This document shows positions 1 through 7,569 of a stretch of 64,000 bases of DNA, piece by piece. Below the pieces are notes generated by a model, which had not been told where the DNA came from, did not search any database, and was given only the letters and a program-made list of their open reading frames with translations. How positions within the stretch are numbered: position 1 is the first letter of the stretch; every line of letters begins with the position of its first letter. This stretch comes from Massilia putida (GTDB lineage: Bacteria; Pseudomonadota; Gammaproteobacteria; Burkholderiales; Burkholderiaceae_D), in NCBI RefSeq assembly GCF_001941825.1, contig NZ_CP019038.1:2790001-2854000 (forward strand), in the 5' to 3' direction. The translations under genes were made by a program, and so were the position numbers.

Positions 1-76
1 GGGTCATCGCGCCCGCGGGCGCCATCGCGCCGGCGGCAAGCGCCGCCGCGCCCTTCATGAATGTTCTCCGCTTCAT
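1..76 (-). CDS. N-terminus of a Tat-exported protein (partial)
   Basis: Only the first 25 codons are inside the window; the rest lies beyond base 1. The protein starts MKRRTFMKGAAAL, a twin-arginine motif (RRTFMK) followed by an alanine/glycine-rich hydrophobic stretch, so export by the Tat pathway is likely. A strong ribosome binding site (GGAGGAG) lies about 7 bases upstream of the ATG at 76. The gene is divergent from the regulator at 195. A perfect 12-bp palindrome (GGCCACGTGGCC, 97-108) lies between them and could be an operator, though such palindromes also arise by chance in GC-rich DNA. The mature function cannot be seen. Confidence 0.7.
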   Translation of the reverse strand, partial: MKRRTFMKGAAALAAGAMAPAGAMT

Positions 77-194
77 GTTCGTCTCCTCCGTCGACAGGCC
101 ACGTGGCCGCCGGCATTGTGGCGGGAGCGGCGCGGCAGCTCAATGACCTCCGACGTCATGGCTTTGCGGATCGCGGCCGGGTTATCATCGAATC

Positions 195-1001
195 ATGACG
201 CCTCTCGACCTTGCCCCCGTCCCTGTCGGCCTCCTCCTGCGCGAATGGAGAGCGGCACGCCGTCTCAGCCAGCTCGACCTGTCGCTGGACGCGAACATCT
301 CCGCGCGCCACCTGAGCTGCATCGAGACCGGCAAGTCGCAGCCCAGCCGGGCCCTCTTGATGCGACTCGCCGACGTGCTGGACATGCCGCTGCGCGAACG
401 CAACGCCCTGCTGCGCGCGGGCGGCTACGCGCCGAGCTATCCGGAAAGCGGCCTCGATACGCCGGCGATGGGGAGAATCAACAAGGCCATCGCCTTCATC
501 CTCGGGCAGCAGGAGCCCTATCCGGCATTCCTCATGAACCGGCACTGGGACATCCTGGCGACGAACCAGGCGGCGCAGCGCATCAACGGTTTCCTGCTCG
601 ACGGCCGGCCCGGCAAGCACGCGAACATGCTGCGCGCCGTGTTCGATCCGGACGATCTGCGCGGCCGCATGACGAATTGGGACGATGTGGGGAGCACGCT
701 GATCGGGCACCTGCACGCGCTGGTCGCGGGGTCGCCGACGGATAGTAAAGCCCGCGCGCTGCTGGATGAGATCCTGGCGTATCCCGACGTGCCGTCGCGC
801 TGGCGGCTGCGCGACCTGGATACGCCGCCCGCGCCGCTGTTGACGACGGAATTCCGTCACCGCGGCGTGGCGCTCAGCTTCTTTTCGACGATCACGACGT
901 TCGGCACGCCGCGCGACATCACCATCGACGAGCTGCACATCGAGTCGTGCTTTCCGATGGATGAGGCGACGGCGCAGTTCTGCCGCCAGCTCGGCGGTTG
1001 A
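195..1001 (+). CDS. XRE-family regulator with MmyB-like ligand-binding domain
   Basis: 268 aa. The N-terminal helix-turn-helix (about residues 12-65) contains the recognition-helix stretch SARHLSCIETGKSQPS, typical of XRE proteins. Residues 105-260 match the PAS-like MmyB ligand-binding domain (YPAFLMNRHWDILATNQAA and the late FGTPRDITIDELHIESCFP block). Such proteins are soluble DNA-binding regulators that often control a neighbouring oxidoreductase gene and may sense a small hydrophobic ligand. The gene is divergent from the Tat-exported protein at the window edge, which is the obvious candidate target (inference). Length is normal for the family and the family call is secure; ligand and target are unknown. 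Confidence 0.88.
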   Translation: MTPLDLAPVPVGLLLREWRAARRLSQLDLSLDANISARHLSCIETGKSQPSRALLMRLADVLDMPLRERNALLRAGGYAPSYPESGLDTPAMGRINKAIAFILGQQEPYPAFLMNRHWDILATNQAAQRINGFLLDGRPGKHANMLRAVFDPDDLRGRMTNWDDVGSTLIGHLHALVAGSPTDSKARALLDEILAYPDVPSRWRLRDLDTPPAPLLTTEFRHRGVALSFFSTITTFGTPRDITIDELHIESCFPMDEATAQFCRQLGG

Positions 1002-1007
1002 ATCGCG

Positions 1008-1844
1008 TCAGACGAGCAGCGCCCCGCCCATCGATGCCGCGATCTCGGCCGCTTCATCGATCATGCGATGAAGGCTCTCTTCGTCGAGCAGGTAGTCGAG
1101 CGCGCTCTCGCTGTGTTCGGGCAGCGGCTCGCGTGCCGTGCCGAGCGGCGAGGGCACGCTGGCATACAGATTGGCCAGCAACAGGGTGTCCAGCAAGGTG
1201 GCGGGCGGCATGTGCAGCCAGGCGCCGCGCAGTGCGAAGATGGCCTCGGCGACGGGCTCCGGCAGCGCCAGCTTGCGCGCCACTTCGCGCGTGACGACGT
1301 CCTCGCACAGCTCGGCCCATTTTTCCGGGTCGTCGTCCAGCAGGCCCGGGAAACCGTCGGCGCGCGACAGCAGATAGAAGCCGCCGACCTCGTGGACGAT
1401 GCCGGCGAACATGGCGGTATCCGGATTGACGAAGGTGACGCGGCGCGCGAACACATGGGCCAGCGCGGCCACCTGCACCGTGTGTTCCCACAGCTGCTCG
1501 GCCTTGGCGCGCAGGTCCGGATCGTCGATGCGGGCGCCGAACTGGCGCACGACGAGGCTCGCGACGAGCATCTGCAGGTTGCGGTAGCCGACCCGCGTCA
1601 CGGCCGAGCGCACATTCGTGATCGGCTTGCCGCTCGAGTTGAACGTCGAGGAATTTGCCAGCGCGACGGTGCGCGCGGCCAGTTGCGGCTCGCCCAGCAC
1701 GAGGCGGATCGCATCTTCCAGATGGCAATCGGGATCGTTCAGCGCGTGCTGCAGGCGCAGCACGGCATTCACGCTGGTGGGAAAGGAAATCTCACCGCGC
1801 GCGGCCTGGGCGGCGATGGTTCCGAAGGCTTCGAGTCTGTTCAC
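1008..1844 (-). CDS. HDOD domain protein
   Basis: 278 aa, a single-domain HDOD protein. The fold is recognisable from FPTSVNAVLRL, the block PQLAARTVALANSSTFN and the central AGIVHEVGGFYLL. In that last motif the HD doublet of true phosphohydrolases reads HE, as expected for the degenerate HDOD family. HDOD proteins are signalling adaptors without demonstrated catalysis and are common in motile environmental proteobacteria. No signal peptide or membrane segment is visible. The gene converges on the XRE regulator and ends 7 bases beyond it. Its partner pathway cannot be inferred from these neighbours. Confidence 0.88.
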   Translation of the reverse strand: MNRLEAFGTIAAQAARGEISFPTSVNAVLRLQHALNDPDCHLEDAIRLVLGEPQLAARTVALANSSTFNSSGKPITNVRSAVTRVGYRNLQMLVASLVVRQFGARIDDPDLRAKAEQLWEHTVQVAALAHVFARRVTFVNPDTAMFAGIVHEVGGFYLLSRADGFPGLLDDDPEKWAELCEDVVTREVARKLALPEPVAEAIFALRGAWLHMPPATLLDTLLLANLYASVPSPLGTAREPLPEHSESALDYLLDEESLHRMIDEAAEIAASMGGALLV

Positions 1845-1972
1845 GGCCGCGATTATACCGTGCCCTACCTACCGTCAAAACAATTCCCGACGGCTTTATA
1901 TTGACCTGTGGTAGATCAGCAAAAGCAACGGCCGGTCCCAAAACCGGCCGCGGTCGGGCAAAAAGCGGTTGC

Positions 1973-3055
1973 TTATTTGACCTTGATGGCGCTCTTGACG
2001 CTGGTGACGCCGTCGACGCCCTTCGCGACTTTCACTGCCTTCTCGGCCTCTTCCTTCGAATTCACGAAACCGCTCAGCATCACGACGCCCTTCTCCGTCT
2101 CGACGTGGATGCCGAGCGAATCCAGGTTCGGCTCCTTGACGAGCCCGGCTTTCACCTTGGTGGTGATAGCCGTGTCCGAAGCGGCGACGCGGGTCTTGCC
2201 GGCGGCGTCGTGGGTCTTGTCGGCCGTCTCGTCGCCGGTGCGGTCCATCGCGTTGTCGGTCTTCCGGGCCACGGTCGAACCGGCATGCTTGGTCTTCTCG
2301 ACGGCGGTGTGCGCGACTTCCTTGGTCTTCTCAGCAACTGTCGCGACTGCGGCCTTCACTTTGTCGGCTGCGGTCGCGGCAGTGTCGCGCGTCTTTGATG
2401 CGGCGTTTTCGGTCGCGTTCGCCGTGCGGTTGGCCGCGTCGGCGGCGTTCTCGCGCACGGCCGACGGCTTCGTCTCGACCAGGCAGCCGGTCTTGGCATC
2501 GGCGCCCACCTGTGCGCACTTGTCGACCGCGGCAGCCTTGGACGGATCGCGCGTATCGGTGCCGGCCACGACACCGCCGGACGCCGTGTTGCCGCTGGAG
2601 CCGGTCATGCCGCTGCCGCTCGAGCCGGCGGCCGTCGTGCGCTCGGTGCGCTCGGCCTTGGCGTCGGCCAGCGCGGCCGTGTGCACGGATTTCGCGTTGT
2701 CCATGCAGCTGTCCTTGTCGGCGCCGCTCTTCGCGCCGCATCGGGCCTTGGCGAGGTCGTATTCGGCGTCGGCGACATTGGTATGCGCCCGGGCACGGCC
2801 GGCGGCCGTGTTGTTGTACCTGGACAGTGCATCGGCTTCGGTGCGCGTGCGCGCCAGCCGGGCTTCGGCCATGCAGATGTCCTTGTCGTTACCGCTTTTC
2901 GCGTCACATTTCGCTGCGGCCGCCCGGTATTCCGATTCCGCTTTCTGCGTGAGATTGCGGTAGGTGGCCGGATCGTGGTTCAGCGCCGCAGTCGGCGCCG
3001 CGGCAAAGCTCGCGCCCGCAGCCGTCGCGAGCAAGGTCGCAATCAGCGTTTTCAT
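1973..3055 (-). CDS. exported BON-domain protein with Lys/Ala/Thr-rich middle
   Basis: 360 aa from the ATG at 3055, which follows the ribosome binding site AAGGGA; a longer frame to 3145 lacks such a site. MKTLIATLLATAAGASFAAAP is a typical Sec signal peptide. Residues about 35-140 hold two similar cysteine-bearing blocks (CDAKSGNDKDICM and CGAKSGADKDSCM). Residues about 215-290 are a low-complexity, repeat-like stretch rich in K, T, A and D (many KT/AEKT pairs), resembling LEA-type desiccation proteins. The last 70 residues form a BON domain (TTKVKAGLVKEPNLDSLGIH...GVVMLSGFV). BON proteins such as OsmY are periplasmic and osmotic-stress related. A role in envelope stress is likely but inferred. 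Confidence 0.82.
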   Translation of the reverse strand: MKTLIATLLATAAGASFAAAPTAALNHDPATYRNLTQKAESEYRAAAAKCDAKSGNDKDICMAEARLARTRTEADALSRYNNTAAGRARAHTNVADAEYDLAKARCGAKSGADKDSCMDNAKSVHTAALADAKAERTERTTAAGSSGSGMTGSSGNTASGGVVAGTDTRDPSKAAAVDKCAQVGADAKTGCLVETKPSAVRENAADAANRTANATENAASKTRDTAATAADKVKAAVATVAEKTKEVAHTAVEKTKHAGSTVARKTDNAMDRTGDETADKTHDAAGKTRVAASDTAITTKVKAGLVKEPNLDSLGIHVETEKGVVMLSGFVNSKEEAEKAVKVAKGVDGVTSVKSAIKVK

Positions 3056-3188
3056 GGTCTTGTCCCTTGTGGTGTTTGTTGTGACAGCCAATGTAACGCC
3101 GGGACGATCAAGACCTCTGTGCGGCACCGTACACTTGTCGGACAAACCATAAATCCGGCCATGCAGCCGGCATTGCTCGGCTCATCAC

Positions 3189-3887
3189 TCAGTCATCGCT
3201 GAGCAGGCCTTCGCGCCACAACGGCGCCACGTCCTCGAACGGCTTGCCGGCGGCACCGAAACGGCTGCCTTCGCGCGCCAGGCGCACCCAGGCCCGCGTA
3301 TCGTGGCCATTGTGCGCGACCGGCTGGTCCTGCCTCAGCTTTTCCAGCCACGCGTAGATGCGGCCGTAGTCGGCGGGGTGGCGGTCGTGCGTCCAGGCCA
3401 GCGCGACGAGGTCGGCATAGCCTTCTTCGCGGCGGGTCTCGCGCATCGCCTTCGATGCCGCCAGCAGCGACGGATCGTCGGCCGTTTCCTCGCCCGTCTC
3501 GACGAAGCCGGCCGGCAACGCGTGCCAGACGCCTTGCGCGTAACGCCAGCAATGGCCGATCTCGTGGGCGGCCATCGCCTCGATCAATTCGCCCTGCTGG
3601 GCGGCCGGCACGCCGTCCAGCTGGCGTTCGGCATCCGGATTGCCGCGCAGCGACAGCACGAGCTTGCAGCGGCCGCCGGCGAAGCCCATGGCCATCGGCA
3701 CGGCGTTGGGGCCGGCCTGCGGCTGTACGACGATGTCGATGGGGAGATTCAGGCCGCGCGAATACTCGATGACGGGCAGCGCGGCGCCGAGCCAGCGCTG
3801 CTCCAGCGGGGTGAGGTCGGCGGCGGCGGCCGGGAGGGCCTGGGAGGCCGCGCACAGGACGGCGGCGGCAAAGATGAGCTTGGACAT
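3189..3887 (-). CDS. secreted zincin-like protein, function unknown
   Basis: 232 aa. A signal peptide (MSKLIFAAAVLCAASQALPAAAA) precedes a compact domain. The stretch EAMAAHEIGHCWRYAQG contains the HExxH zinc-protease motif. About 50 residues further on, RREEGYADLVALAW has the spacing and composition of a helix carrying a third metal ligand, as in gluzincins. The mature protein has about 210 residues and two cysteines (CK and HCW) that could pair. I do not recognise a named family. A periplasmic or secreted metallopeptidase is the best guess; the zinc site is inferred from motif alone. The gene stands alone between the BON gene and the M49 gene. Confidence 0.7.
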   Translation of the reverse strand: MSKLIFAAAVLCAASQALPAAAADLTPLEQRWLGAALPVIEYSRGLNLPIDIVVQPQAGPNAVPMAMGFAGGRCKLVLSLRGNPDAERQLDGVPAAQQGELIEAMAAHEIGHCWRYAQGVWHALPAGFVETGEETADDPSLLAASKAMRETRREEGYADLVALAWTHDRHPADYGRIYAWLEKLRQDQPVAHNGHDTRAWVRLAREGSRFGAAGKPFEDVAPLWREGLLSDD

Positions 3888-4014
3888 GGAGGGCTTCCCG
3901 TTCGGATATATGAAATGCCTAACGGCAATTCTATTCCGCGTTCAACCCTCGTTCTCAGCTATATTTTCGTGGCTGTCCAAAAGCGTAATGTTGCCTGAAT
4001 GGCTCAATAACCTA

Positions 4015-4143
4015 CGTCGTCCCCGCGAAAGCGGGGACCCATGCTGAGTTTCCGAAGCCAAGCGTCAAGCAGGCCAGAGGTCGTATGACGCGATCGACTT
4101 CTGCTGCCCAGCATGGATCCCCGCCTGCGCGGCGATGACGGCG
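4015..4143. repeat. REPIN-like element, copy A
   Basis: Two inverted copies of a GC-rich unit flank about 60 bases of unrelated sequence. The left unit reads CGTCGTCCCCGCGAAAGCGG and continues into GGACCCATGCTGAG. The right unit is its inverse, from CAGCATGGATCCCCGC to GCGATGACGGCG. Each unit is itself a small hairpin. The element ends 3 bases from the stop codon of the M49 gene. Seven related elements occur in this window. Confidence 0.8.
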
Positions 4144-4146
4144 TAA

Positions 4147-5886
4147 TCAGCGCTGCGCCGGCACCAGCTTGGCCGCCGTCACGAACGCGGGACGGATATC
4201 GTTCGGCACGGCCTTCATCTTGTCCAGCGCCTTCTGCACGTCCGGACGGATGAGGACATAGCGCTTCATGAGATCCTGCGCGCGGGTGTAGTCGCCCGTC
4301 GCCTCGATCGTCAGGAATTCGCGGTCGAGGTCCGCCACGGCGCCCTTGATCTTGGCAAAGTCGACGGAGAACGTGCCGTCGCCGTGCGACACGAAGCCGC
4401 CCTTGTCGAGCAGGTAATTCATCTGGATCGCCATGCCGCGCGCGTGCGAATCGGTCAGGCCGAAGTGCAAGGTGCGGAACGCGGACGCGAGGTACGTGTT
4501 GTACAGCTTGCGCTCCGCCGCCGCGCCCTGTCCCAGCGAATCCTTCAACAGGCCCTTCTCCATCATGTACGCGAGCGCCCACAGGCCCGTGACGTCGGCC
4601 TTCGCTTCCTCGATGGTCGAGTAGGCATCCTTCAGATCCTGGCGCGGCGTGGACGGCTGGCCGTTCTGGGTCGTCGCGTGCGGACCCAGGCCGTGCATGA
4701 TCTCGTGCGCGAGGATGTGGGTGAAGAACGCGTCGAAATCGAGGTCCTTCTGGTCGGCCGGACGCAGCACGAGCTTCGAGATCGGGGTCAGGGTCGCCGC
4801 GAACTTCGCTTCCTGGACGTTCTTCAGCATGACGCGCTTGGAGCCGCGTTGGCGGATGATCCGCTCGTCGTTCGGCAGGTTGTACGCGGCCGTCTGCACG
4901 CCCATATTGCCGTCGCCGGCGCCATACACCTGGTTCACGACCACCATCGGCGCGAGCGCCCCGACCTTGGGATTGCGGTACTTGGCATCCAGCGGCAGGT
5001 TGTTTTCCAGCTCCTGCATATGCTTGCCGAAGAAGTTCAGCTTGTCCGTCTCCTTCTGGTCGCGCACGTTCACGTACGCTTCGAACGCGGCCTTGTAGCC
5101 GAACAGTTCGTCGTTATACGTCTCGTACGGGCCAATCGTGACGTCGACCGGCGAGTCCAGGTCCATCCATGCGAAATCGGACGCGAGGTAGTCGTTCGAC
5201 AGGAAGGCGTCGGCGCGCAGGTTCAGGAATTTTTTCAGCGACGCGTTGTCGGTCGCATTCGCCGCATCCTTCAGCAGCTTGGACAGTTTCTGCAGCTCGG
5301 TGCGGTATTCGTCGGAATACTTCACGATGGCGAATTTCTTCTCACCTTTTCCCGCCTTGTCCAAGCGGATCACCGTGAAGAACCACTGCGCCTGCTCCTT
5401 CTCCTGCGCCGGCAGGCCGTTCATCCACGTCTCGAGATCCTGCTTGCTCGCGCCTTCGGGATAAAAATTCGCGCCGAGCGGCTTCTCGGCCGGGATCTTG
5501 ATGCCGGCATACTCGGCGGGCATGAAGGACTGGTTGCCGTCGATGATCGACCACGGCCCCTTGTTCAGCCAAAAGTAATCGCGGCGCGCCTTGCCCAGCG
5601 GCGTCGTGTCCTTTTGCAGCGCGGCCCACAACGCCTCGTTGCCGGACCAGCGCTGGCGCAGCTGCAAGGTATCGACGATTTTCGCCGCTTCGATCAGCTT
5701 GGCGATGGCGACGCGGTCGCCGGCGGACAGCTTTGCCGTGTCGGCCGTGAGGTCGACGGGCGCGAAGCGCTTGGCCATGGCTTGGAGCTGGGAGACGGTG
5801 GCCGGCGCCATGGCGGCGTCAAAGGCGTGGACGTTGGCGCACAGGGTCGCTGCGGCCAGGGCCAGGGGGGCGAGGAGGTGCTTCAT
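4147..5886 (-). CDS. M49-like (dipeptidyl-peptidase III family) zinc peptidase, exported
   Basis: 579 aa from the ATG at 5886, which follows AAGGGA; the frame extends further upstream only through repeat-derived sequence. Residues 1-22 are a signal peptide (MKHLLAPLALAAATLCANVHA). The catalytic part contains HILAHEIMHGLGPH and, about 30 residues later, TIEEAKADVTGLWAL, corresponding to the M49 zinc helix and the EExxA(E/D) third-ligand helix. Classical DPP III has the hexapeptide HExxGH. Here the motif is the five-residue HEIMH followed by G, a variant described in some bacterial members. An alternative annotation is Zn-dependent hydrolase of the plant Nudix-associated branch. Periplasmic peptide turnover is likely. 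Monocistronic by spacing. Confidence 0.82.
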   Translation of the reverse strand: MKHLLAPLALAAATLCANVHAFDAAMAPATVSQLQAMAKRFAPVDLTADTAKLSAGDRVAIAKLIEAAKIVDTLQLRQRWSGNEALWAALQKDTTPLGKARRDYFWLNKGPWSIIDGNQSFMPAEYAGIKIPAEKPLGANFYPEGASKQDLETWMNGLPAQEKEQAQWFFTVIRLDKAGKGEKKFAIVKYSDEYRTELQKLSKLLKDAANATDNASLKKFLNLRADAFLSNDYLASDFAWMDLDSPVDVTIGPYETYNDELFGYKAAFEAYVNVRDQKETDKLNFFGKHMQELENNLPLDAKYRNPKVGALAPMVVVNQVYGAGDGNMGVQTAAYNLPNDERIIRQRGSKRVMLKNVQEAKFAATLTPISKLVLRPADQKDLDFDAFFTHILAHEIMHGLGPHATTQNGQPSTPRQDLKDAYSTIEEAKADVTGLWALAYMMEKGLLKDSLGQGAAAERKLYNTYLASAFRTLHFGLTDSHARGMAIQMNYLLDKGGFVSHGDGTFSVDFAKIKGAVADLDREFLTIEATGDYTRAQDLMKRYVLIRPDVQKALDKMKAVPNDIRPAFVTAAKLVPAQR

Positions 5887-5973
5887 TGAGGTCCCTTGTG
5901 AGGTTGGCAATCGGGCGATTGTAATCCTGTTCAGGGACGTGGGGAATGGATGGGCAGGCGGCGGTTCGAAGAA

Positions 5974-6060
5974 ATCGGGTCCCCGCCTGCGCAGGACGAC
6001 GATCATACGTAATGTATAAAGTCGTCGTTCCCGCGCAGGCGGGTAGTGTCCCCGACACTA
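5974..6060. repeat. REPIN-like element, copy B (units back to back)
   Basis: Two units of the same family lie close together. A right-end-type unit (GGGTCCCCGCCTGCGCAGGA, from about 5977) is followed after about 18 bases by a left-end-type unit (GTCGTCGTTCCCGCGCAGGC, from 6021). A short perfect hairpin, TAGTGTC-CCC-GACACTA, follows to about 6060. The element fills the gap between the M49 gene and the efflux operon. Confidence 0.65.
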
Positions 6061-6070
6061 TCCCCCGATT

Positions 6071-7558
6071 TCAGCGGGACGCGACCGTCGACTCAGGCGC
6101 CGCCTGCTGCCAGCCGCCACCCAACGCACGCGCCACGGACACCGCAGCCAGCAACCGCTGCGTGCGGATCTGCGCCGCGGCGCGGTCGGCGGCCAGTGCG
6201 GAACGCTGGGCGTCGGTGACGTCCAGATAGGTCGACACGCCGCGGTCGTAGCGCGCCTGCGCCACCTGCACGGCGCGCGCGGCGGCCTGCTGCGCCTGCG
6301 CCTGCACGTCGCCCTGCTGATGGCGCTGCTGGACGTCCGACAGCGCGTCCTCGACTTCGCGCAGCGCCGTCAGCAGACGCGCTTCGTGGTTCGCGACGGC
6401 TTCGTCGTACCTGGCCTTGGCCAGATTGACATTGGCCTTGATGCGGCCGCCCTCGAACACGGGCAGCGACAGCGCGAGTGGACCGAACGAGAACTGGCGC
6501 GCGCTGCCCTTGGCCAGATTGCTCAGCGTTTCCGACGCATAGCCGAAGTTACCGGTCAGCGACACGCTCGGGTAATACGCGCCCTCGGCCACGCCCACCT
6601 GCGCATTGAACGCCTTCAGTGTCGCGACGCTCGCGGCCAGGTCCGGACGCTGGCCCAGCAGGCTGGCCGGCAGGCCGACCGGGATCGCGGGCGGCTGCGG
6701 CAAGGTGGCCGCCGCGTTGCCTGCCGCCGGCGGCAGGATGGGCTGGCTCGGCGACGCGCCGACCAGCACGGCCAGCGCGTGCTCCAGCGTGTTGCGCTGG
6801 CGCTGGGCTTCCTGGATGTCGGCTTCGGCGTTGGCGCGTTCGATGCGGGTGCGCGAGACATCCAGCTCGTTCGACAGGCCCGCGTTGAAGCGCGCCTCGA
6901 TCAGTTGCTGCGACTCACGCCGCGTGGCCAGCGCATCGTTCAGGATGGCGATATCCGCGTCGAGGCCGCGCAGCTGCCAGTACGTCGTGGCGACCTGGCT
7001 GGAGAGCATCAGCATGACGCCGTCGCGGTCGTCCTGCGCCGCCAGCGCCTGGGCATCGGCTGCTTCCACGGCGCGGCGCACGCGGCCCCACAGGTCCAGC
7101 TCGTACGAGAAATTCGCACCGACCGTGAACTCGTTGCCCTTGATCGACTTGTGGCCGAACGTGGCGCCCATCGGGCTTTCGGCCGACGTGCGCGAGTTCG
7201 CGACACCGGCCGACACGCCGACGGTCGGCAGCTCGCTGGCGCGCGTCACACCCAGCTGCGCCTGCGCCTGCACGAGACGCTGCGCGGCGGCGCGCACGTT
7301 CGGGTTGTCGCGCAGGGCGCGCCGTTCCAGCTGGTCGAGTTGCGTGTCGCCGAACACGGTCCACCAGTCGGCCGGCAGGCGCGCAGCCTGATTCTGCGGC
7401 TCGGCCGCGGCGTGGCGCCAGGCCGGCGTGTCGACGCCGTTCGGTGCGACGAAGTCCTTGCCGACCGTGCCGCAGGCGGAAAGCAGTGCGGCGACGGCCA
7501 GCGCGACAGCAGTATGAACGACAGGTTTGATGTGAATAGTTTTCATTCTTTTATCCAT
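6071..7558 (-). CDS. outer-membrane efflux lipoprotein (OMF, NodT/OprM family)
   Basis: About 495 aa, starting at the ATG at 7558 (MDKRMKTIHIK) or four codons later at 7546; neither has a strong ribosome binding site. A lipobox (AALLSACGTVG) marks lipidation at the cysteine near residue 27. Two OEP repeats follow, with typical segments such as YELDLWGRVRRAVEAADAQA and the second-repeat FGPLALSLPVFEGGRIKANV. These proteins form the trimeric TolC-like outer-membrane channel of tripartite pumps. It is the last gene of the emrA-emrB-OMF operon, 12 bases after emrB, so it should be the dedicated exit duct of this pump. Confidence 0.92.
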   Translation of the reverse strand: MDKRMKTIHIKPVVHTAVALAVAALLSACGTVGKDFVAPNGVDTPAWRHAAAEPQNQAARLPADWWTVFGDTQLDQLERRALRDNPNVRAAAQRLVQAQAQLGVTRASELPTVGVSAGVANSRTSAESPMGATFGHKSIKGNEFTVGANFSYELDLWGRVRRAVEAADAQALAAQDDRDGVMLMLSSQVATTYWQLRGLDADIAILNDALATRRESQQLIEARFNAGLSNELDVSRTRIERANAEADIQEAQRQRNTLEHALAVLVGASPSQPILPPAAGNAAATLPQPPAIPVGLPASLLGQRPDLAASVATLKAFNAQVGVAEGAYYPSVSLTGNFGYASETLSNLAKGSARQFSFGPLALSLPVFEGGRIKANVNLAKARYDEAVANHEARLLTALREVEDALSDVQQRHQQGDVQAQAQQAAARAVQVAQARYDRGVSTYLDVTDAQRSALAADRAAAQIRTQRLLAAVSVARALGGGWQQAAPESTVASR

Positions 7559-7569
7559 GAATGCTTGAT

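Noticed and set aside
97..108. GGCCACGTGGCC palindrome as an operator
   Set aside because: Well placed, but 12-bp GC palindromes are expected by chance in such DNA; not listed as a separate site.
4015..4143. Inverted GC-rich hairpins considered as a CRISPR array
   Set aside because: Only two units per site in inverted, not direct, orientation; no regular spacers and no cas genes.
4015..4143. The same hairpins considered as ordinary terminators
   Set aside because: No T-runs, and the same paired unit recurs at eight sites including inside an operon and upstream of starts.
5887..6006. Forty-residue N-terminal extension of the M49-like protein
   Set aside because: It is repeat-derived sequence without a ribosome binding site; the signal peptide begins at 5886 after AAGGGA.
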